Assembly (NCBI GenBank): GCA_910589415.1
Contig: OU342636.1
Span: forward strand, 42,051,735 to 42,115,734
Source: Malachius bipustulatus
Lineage: Eukaryota > Arthropoda > Insecta > Coleoptera > Melyridae
Reading direction: 5' to 3'
Length of the DNA: 64,000 bases
This document shows positions 57,546 to 64,000 of the stretch, piece after piece. The position numbers and the translations under genes are program-made. The notes beneath the pieces were generated by a model. The model was not told where the DNA came from. It searched no databases and saw only the letters and a program-made list of their open reading frames with translations. Each line of letters opens with the position of its first letter. Positions within the stretch are counted from its first letter, which is position 1.

Positions 57546-59380
57546 TAAATAAGTTCTAACCCTGTTGGATTTTACAAATGAAAATAAATTCACAAATTCG
57601 ACAGTTTCGCTATTATTTACGTTAAACGACGTTTACTATCCACAGAGGCCATTTTTTTAAGAGTCAGATAATATGAGAACACGTTTTTTTTCTATCGGAG
57701 TACAGATTGAATCAAACTTCTTTCTGCAGTTCTGTAGAAGTTTCAGAAAGAGGCAACCTAAAAATGTATTCTATTTTTTTTCTCAGAAAAACTTGCATCG
57801 GTTGAAAAAAGTCAAAAGATCATATTTAAGTACTCAGAAATGAAAGAAGATTTGAAAAATAATTTTATTTTCATAAAAAAGCAGTGGCGTACTTTTTTTT
57901 TTTTTTTGTAATTATTATTAAGTGTAACCAGACTTGCACGAACGCCGCTGCTACAATAACTAGAAGTTTTACGTTGGGAAATGCTTCTTGATTCTTGATC
58001 AAAGTTATCATTAAAAAACGATTTTTTTCTTGAAACTTCAACACCCTGTAGTTAAAAATTTACGCTTCTTAGGACATACGTTTATACTTACTTTTTTTCC
58101 CAAAATGATCTCATCAATCACCGCCTGAATTTTCTCGGTTCATTTTAGATACACCCTGTATACGTATACTTTATTCAAAAAAACTGACTGCCATCATATT
58201 ATTATTATAGGCTATCTATTATAGGACACAGTAGTAGGTACCTATACAAAATATTTCTTAAAAAATAAATATATCATTAATTAAAATTATCACAAAAATT
58301 ATTGTTGATTCTGTTTAAAACTAGAAAGATGATTTCTTTAAATGTAAGTCGGACTTTTTAGAATTTTGATGACAGTTTCATTGACCAAAAATGGTTTTTC
58401 TGCAATCCACATTTATTTTTTAACTAAAGTTACTCTAGAGCGGAAAAAGAATCCGATAACGTCAATATTTATTTTGTAACTCGAAATTTTGATTTAAAAT
58501 ACACCTTTTAACACCTACTTTTTTTTTATCCGATGCGTAATTTTTTTATATATTTGAATGCCTCCAGATAAAATGAGCACCCGGTATTAGTAGGTATATT
58601 GATCATATTATTGTCTCTACCTACAAACTTCTTATTTGTATCTTTTTGGGAATTTCCCTTAAGAAATGGGAGTACAGTTTCTTATTTGGTTTCCCAGAAT
58701 TATTATCAACCACCTGGGTAATGAATATTTAAAGTAAATAAATAATATGAAGAGTAAATAAAATAAGAAGATTTTAAACACGTGGTCTTTAAGCTTTTCC
58801 AGGAAACGAACAATAATTGTAGGTTGACGTCGTCACCCCCTGCAGCGTTGGTCAGCATGCAAATACTTAATCCATCCATCTAGTTTTAAAAGCCAACGTT
58901 GCACAATTTAAAATTTGAACTGTTCTCCCACTTTGGTTTCACATAAACGTTTAGTAAAATATCTACTCATAATTACATAAATTACCCACATAAATCTTAT
59001 TAAAAAGATTATGGATAACTCCGGTATTTGAAATTCACCATATTATGCAATTATTGGAATTAATTTTCGAATTTACCATAAATTTTAATTTTTTTTCTGT
59101 TGCTCTTCTTGCTTGAACTGTATGGAGATTCTATACTCGTGCATATTTGACAACAATGTTGCAAACATTATTTACTGGTTACTCGAGTGTATACCTGCGT
59201 CCTTATTGCTTTCCTCATACAAAAATGATTTTGAAGAAAGGACACACCCCCTTTACCTAATCCTTGCATAGTTTGCAGTCAGGTTCTAGCGAAGTTCTTA
59301 AATTTCCAGACAAGTTTTATTTCTTTCTACTTTCTATTCTACTCTACCTCGTTGTGGTTTGTCGTTGTTGTTGCTAAATT
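57546..59380. other. intergenic sequence upstream of the LIM gene
   Basis: Element ends with CACCCTGTA at about 58042 and 58154; nothing else recognised. The promoter of the LIM gene should lie at the right edge but has no clear TATA box. Confidence 0.4.
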
Positions 59381-59430
59381 TTTAGGTGTTCGTAAACGTG
59401 AAACTATTATTATTACATACTGATAAAACA

Positions 59431-59743
59431 ATGAATAATTTGAAGGAGAATAGTTTTTCGAAAACTTGCTGGAAATGCAAGACAATAGTTTATCGTACTA
59501 GTTTTTACGGTCCATTTAGATTTTGCACTTATTTCCATAAGAGTTGTTTCAAATGCGCGGTGTGTGACACGAGGTTAAACATCGCTACTTTTTGTTGTAA
59601 TCAAAGAGATGGCAGGGATTGTGAAGTTTATTGTAAAAATCATGTCCCGAAAATCGGTCCGGCTCATATCGATAAATATTGCATAATATATCATAAAAGA
59701 TTAAACGGTGTGAATCAAGATTCTTCTCAGAGTTCTTGTAGTG
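59431..59743 (+). CDS. LIM gene, exon 1
   Basis: 104 codons plus one base; holds the whole LIM domain. The frame is open upstream to 59386 but without an ATG, so 59431 is the start. Confidence 0.75.
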
Positions 59744-59975
59744 GTGAGTACTTCTTTATTTTTTCGTTGTGAATACGTATCCATATATTTTTTCAACAGT
59801 GTCACATAAAGTCCCTACGCATCATAATATGAGAAAACTTTTTCCTTCTCCATCAATGAAAACTTTTGATTTCGCTCATTACAGTTTGGTGTCTGATGCT
59901 TTAAAAATGATGACAAATGACATGCACAACAGCTGTCACATGTCTTTTATAACTGTCATATTTCACTTTTTTTGA
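59431..59975 (+). CDS. LIM-domain protein, Hillarin-like N-terminus, exons 1-2
   Basis: Exon 1 (59431-59743) starts at ATG in the context AAAACAATG and ends at AGTG|GTGAGTA; exon 2 opens at 59800 after TTTCAACAG, in phase 1. Residues 13-69 form one complete LIM zinc-finger domain: CWKC, 19 residues, HKSCFKCAVC, then C...CEVYCKNH. The run NQRDGRDCEVYCKNHVPKIG followed by PAHID resembles the LIM of insect Hillarin (KY-type transglutaminase-like proteins), which normally continues into a much longer protein. Exon 2 gives KLFPSPSMKTFDFAHYSLVS and stops at 59975 unless a donor is used earlier, so the 162-residue product may be only the start of the gene or a truncated paralogue. Confidence 0.65.
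59800..59975 (+). CDS. LIM gene, exon 2 (3' limit uncertain)
   Basis: Phase fits exon 1. The last residues (MSFITVIFHFF) look like intron translated in frame, so the true exon probably ends around 59900-59940. Confidence 0.5.
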
Positions 59976-60473
59976 AAAAAAATACAAAATAACTATGGCA
60001 TTATAGTTTTCAAAATTTTGGAAAATGTTACAGGAAAAAGTTGTTTGATATTTCATTGATGGGATTGTTGTGCAAATTTCTAAATTTTTCAAAACTCAGA
60101 AATGCTACCCAGTTCAAAAAAAAAACTGAAAGGTTCAAAATTGGTACATGGGTGAAAAATGAAATATCAAACTCTTTCCTGTGAGATTTCCGAAAATTTT
60201 TAAAAAGAATGTCATATTTTGAAATTTTTTGCATAAAATTGTCAAATTTGACAGTCCATAAAAGACACGACGACGACTGATGTAAATGTCATTTACCACT
60301 ATTACCGAAGTCAAAATTTTCCTTGACCGAGAAGGAAATTTTGAGATTTTTTTACCACATGATGCGTACTTTCTGTGTGACTCTATACAGGGTGTCGCTA
60401 TAAGGTACCAGCAACGTTCTAACAGCAGATTTTCTAGTACAAAATATTCCGATTTAACCAAAATTATCTAGTA

Positions 60474-61225
60474 CCGTGTGTCCCCGGATAGGTGAAACGA
60501 CTCTTATAAAAGGCAAAAATTTTTTGATTTTAATTTTAATTTTTTGGGGTTCAGCCCTGCTTGGCTAAAGAATAATTTCTCACAAAATTTTAGTTTTAAA
60601 AAATCAAGCATGGCTTGGAAATTTCCAAGAAACCGGTTTTTCTGTTGGGTAAAGTGCCTTTTATGTGGCAAAAACGACAAAATGTTATTTGAAAAAGTTG
60701 TTCAGAATCAATATTTAGGTCCGTATACCAAATTTCAAAATCATAGGCCAACTTTGATCTTTTAATTTATTTTTATGTTTATTTCACAAATCAAAGAATT
60801 TCATTTGTAACAAAGACTGATATTGACAGATTGGTATTGCTATGGTATTACAATTTGGTTTTTCCATGGCAGTCATTGTTACAAAATGAAATTCTTTGAT
60901 TTGTGAAATAAAACATAAAAATAAATTAAAAAAATTAAAGTTGGCCTATGATTTTGAAATTTGGTATACGGACATAAATGTTGATTCTGGACAACTTTTT
61001 CAAATAACATTTTGTCGTATTTGCCACATAATCCACTTTGCCACTTTACTCAACAGAAAAACCGGTTTCTTGGAAATTTCCAAGGCATGCTTGATTTTTC
61101 AAAACTAAAATTTTGTTAGAAATTACTCTTTAGCCAAGCAGGGCTGAACCCCAAAAAATTAAAATTAAAATCAAAAAAATTTGTGTCTTTTATAAGAGTC
61201 GTTTCACCTATCCGGGGACACACGG
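60474..61225. mobile_element. 752-bp snap-back element with ~310-bp inverted arms
   Basis: Ends CCGTGTGTCCCCGGATAGGT and its inverse, TA on both sides (60472-60473, 61226-61227). The arms match closely through GGGGTTCAGCCCTGCTTGGC and GAAACCGGTTTTTCTGTTG. The ~130-bp loop holds a second inverted pair (CACAAATCAAAGAATTTCAT). High arm identity implies a young insertion. Mariner-type by TSD. Confidence 0.9.
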
Positions 61226-61309
61226 TATGTCCAAAAATTCACCCTTTTCAAAATACAGTCCTTAAAAGGGGGTCGACTGAATTTCTAACTAAATTTCTCT
61301 AACAATTTA

Positions 61310-62990
61310 TGAGAACATCTTTGAAGGAATGAAACTGAAATTTTAACAGTAGAGAACTCTACTAATAGCCTTTAACCCTTAAAAATTTCAAGAAGTAAAT
61401 AAGAAAACTGGCGGAGATATTCGATTTTTTTTTACATGATGTTTATTTCTCTAAAATTTTAAAAACGCTCCTGTAGCTTCATCTTTCAAGATTAATGAAC
61501 ATTTTTTTACTCTTGTGAAACTTAGAGATGACGTTTGATTTTCGTAAAAAACATTTGGTAAATATTTACATCCGCGTGTCCTAAGTTACATCAATTTTTT
61601 CGGCAAAGAGGCCACAACTAAGGCCTCTTTGACACATTACGGTTGCATTGCTATTTTTTTTCTTCACTTTCAGGGCAAGGAATAGCTTCGAAATTAACAG
61701 TAGCACGATTATTATTTTGAATTTTGTATTTATTTTGCATTTACATTCCAAAAAATGTGACATCAGTCGCTATACTCTGGATAGGATATGAATAAGCTTA
61801 TCCGGTCGAATCCCTCTCTGTATCGTGCCCATGGCATCCGCCGCTTACGATCGGGTTGGCTTTGACGCGTATTCATCATTTCGAGTACATGCTTATATGT
61901 ATTTATACGCCCGCTACCCAGGACCGGACTCCAGCGATTTTTAATGCCGTTTTTTTTTGGCTAACAATACCTTCCTGGTGTTATACTATAGGTACGTCTT
62001 CCATCCCTATATAAGTGCCATAGTGAAACTGTAGGACACGCAAATGTAAATTATGTAGTACTTATGACCAAACATTTTCCTAAAGTTGCGTTACTTCTAC
62101 AGGTGTCCCCCCAAATTTCAAAAAAAAAAAAAAAACGTTCATGAGGTACGGTTTCTGGTCGCAGTTTTCAATGTAGGAGGCTGAAATTTTTTTGGTAGTA
62201 AGATAATCTCAAGTACTTGTCTGGTACTGTATTTGAGTAAAATCGGTAGAGCCGTTCCAAAATGGCGGCCCTTTCAATTTTAGGAAAAATTGCTAGATTT
62301 TTACCCCCTAAATAAGCAATAAGATAGAAAAAAAACTTTTAAATCATATTAACAAGATTGGAAGAAAATTATTTGAAATTTGAGTTAATGCCATAAAATT
62401 TGCATTATTTCTATTAATAAGCCAGTGGCGTGGGTAGGAACAGGGTAAAAATGGTTAAATTTTTATAACCGTTAATGAGCCTATTTTTGAAGCAATTGAA
62501 CTGAAATTTTTCCAGTAGACAACTATACTAACAAACCTTAACTCATAAAAATTTCAGAAGCAAATAAAAAAAAAATGATTGAGATATTCGAATATTTTTA
62601 CATGATGTTTATTCCTCTAACATTTCAAATTTTCGTTTTCGAAACTCCCCTTTCACTTTTGTCGAATTTATTAAAGATAGTGTAAAAAATGGTATTTTTT
62701 AAGTTAATTAACCAGTGGCGAGCATAGAAAAAGGGACAAAATTGTAATATTTTATCATTTTTTTTGTTTTATTAAATTTAAAAATCCATTCTAAGGCAAC
62801 GTTTTCAAACGAAATGAAATGAAACTTTCACAGTAAGCCGCTACCCGAATATGACCTGACTATGGAAAATTTCAGAAAGCCAATTTAAAAAGCGGTAAAA
62901 ATATTTATAATCGAATCTCATAAAAATACACTATTTCTGCGATTGATGCGCAAGAAGGTTTTTGTTTTTTTATTCCAAATTCAAATTTTA
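61310..62990 (+). repeat. three diverged modules of one repeat
   Basis: Related modules start near 61310, 62380 and 62700. Common order: (AACCAGTGGCG)-GGGTAAAAATGG, then GAA-TGAAATGAAACTTT-CAGTA, then AAAAATTTCAGAAG-AA, then GAGATATTCGAATATTTTTA. A fourth relative lies at about 54870-55030. Probably degraded tandem or successive insertions; no ORF. Confidence 0.5.
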
Positions 62991-63037
62991 CTACTAACGA
63001 TAGAAAATTGGTCCCGGCATCCCCATTGTTGGCGAGC

Positions 63038-63052
63038 GGGGGGGGGGGGGGG
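63038..63052 (+). repeat. poly-G tract, 15 G
   Basis: Uninterrupted G run following GGCGAGC; second such tract in the window. Confidence 0.9.
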
Positions 63053-63453
63053 TTAAATGTTTAGTTGGAAACCTCTATTTCTTATTACAGATTCGGATTT
63101 TATCTTTGTTCAATTTCAGTAATGAGACAAATCGAACAAAAATACTATCTGTGATAAATCGAAAAAAAAATCCAGACAAATCTTACGTATTTTAGTTGTA
63201 AAATCAAAATTTGCAATAGAAAATATAATAGCGTTTTCACATGATCAAAATTGGACCTGTTTTTTAAATTATATACAAATATTAACTGAGAAAATGAATT
63301 TATCCGTTACTTTTGAGAAGCACTGTATATCTACAGCAAATCTCTCGCCTATTTTTGAATTTCCTACATGCCCTTTGCAAAACACGTATACGTCCGTACG
63401 ATATTTGAAGGGACAAAATTCTCAGAAAAGAATAAGTCGATAAGGTACTCTTA

Positions 63454-64000
63454 AGGTGCGTTTTCACCAAAAAATCATTGTTAGCAAACGTTCGCAAATG
63501 TTTGCGAATGTTTCCAAATGTTTGCAATTAAAGTGTCTCCACTGAATATTCACGGACACCTGGTACGTTATTAGCAATCATTTGTTCATGTTCCGAGCAA
63601 AAATGGCTCCGAAAAGAAAACGTATTTTTAGTGCCGCATCTTTCATAATTATGACTGCTTTAATTGAAAAAAAGAATAATAAAAAGAGAACTCGTAGATT
63701 TTGGACATCCCATTTTTTGGTTATAGTTATAGTTAATTTGGTAGACACGTCGCAGTTGCTGGAAAACAACAAACAACACTGCTCTGATTCCCTGAGATTC
63801 CTGCGAACACTCCCGCTGCCCGTCTACACTGAAAATACTTCGCGCACGCACAAGCAACAAATCCCTTTGATGTACCGACAACGCTCGGAACACGGACAAA
63901 ATTAAATGATTGCAAATGTTGGCGACTGCACGTCATTTTCGTCTCCACCAAACAAATATTGTGATTGCAAACATTTGCTAACAATTGCAAACGTTTTGCG
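63454..64000 (+). mobile_element. PIF/Harbinger-like element with GCAAACGTTTGC-rich ends, cut by the window edge
   Basis: It begins AGGTGCGTTTTCACCAAAAA after TTA (63451-63453). The motif GCAAACRTTTGC (or halves) recurs about eight times in the first 80 bp and in the last 90 bp. Between them a frame reads MAPKRKRIFSAASFIIMTAL, then IEKKNNKKRTRRFWTSHFL, like the N-terminus of PIF/Harbinger transposases (basic, RRxW motif), followed by deletion. The right end lies beyond the window. Confidence 0.75.

Noticed and set aside
60028..60461. Overlapping - strand frames after the LIM exons
   Set aside because: No domain, signal peptide or splice support; low-complexity Phe/Lys-rich translation of AT-rich DNA.

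Overview
The window looks like a piece of an insect nuclear genome. It is AT-rich, genes are split into small exons by long introns, there are no bacterial-type operons, and most of the DNA is transposable-element (TE) sequence. The recognisable host genes are the 3' end of a Tak1 (MAP3K7) homologue and the first exons of a LIM protein resembling insect Hillarin. The order of insects is not decided by anything I can see; a beetle-like or hemipteran-like repeat landscape is only an impression.

Host genes, left to right. (1) + strand: an exon at 64-217, then about 35.4 kb of TE-filled intron, then the two C-terminal Tak1 exons (35655-35857, 36804-36992). Splice phases join all three, but only the last two are recognisable as Tak1. 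(2) + strand: a complete three-exon ankyrin-repeat protein of 313 residues (41705-41753, 44289-44849, 45745-46076). (3) - strand: a complete three-exon secreted, cysteine-free precursor of 273 residues with several dibasic cleavage sites (52487-52406, 51152-50852, 49485-49047), preceded by a GC box and a TATA box. It looks like a neuropeptide or granin-type prohormone I cannot name. (4) + strand: the first two exons of the LIM protein (59431-59743, 59800 onward). A weaker candidate is a 70-residue secreted ORF on the - strand at 6878-7090 with its own TATA box, inside the long intron.

Everything else is mobile DNA. DNA transposons dominate: a 2.8-kb mariner/IS630-type element with ~410-bp inverted repeats and a broken DDE transposase (12633-15463); a 638-bp TA-flanked element present twice at identical length; several families flanked by TTA or TAA that look like PIF/Harbinger derivatives, three of which carry clusters of a private short motif near their ends; an 8-bp-TSD (hAT-like) element; and many palindromic elements of 0.15 to 1.5 kb. 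Retroelements are degraded non-LTR reverse-transcriptase fragments, a tRNA-derived SINE with a 14-bp target duplication, and a 5S-rRNA-like SINE head. Insertions are nested, and empty sites for several can be read from sister copies inside this window, which gives a relative order of events.

The genes do not form a functional cluster. Tak1 is an innate-immunity and stress kinase; the others share no evident pathway with it.
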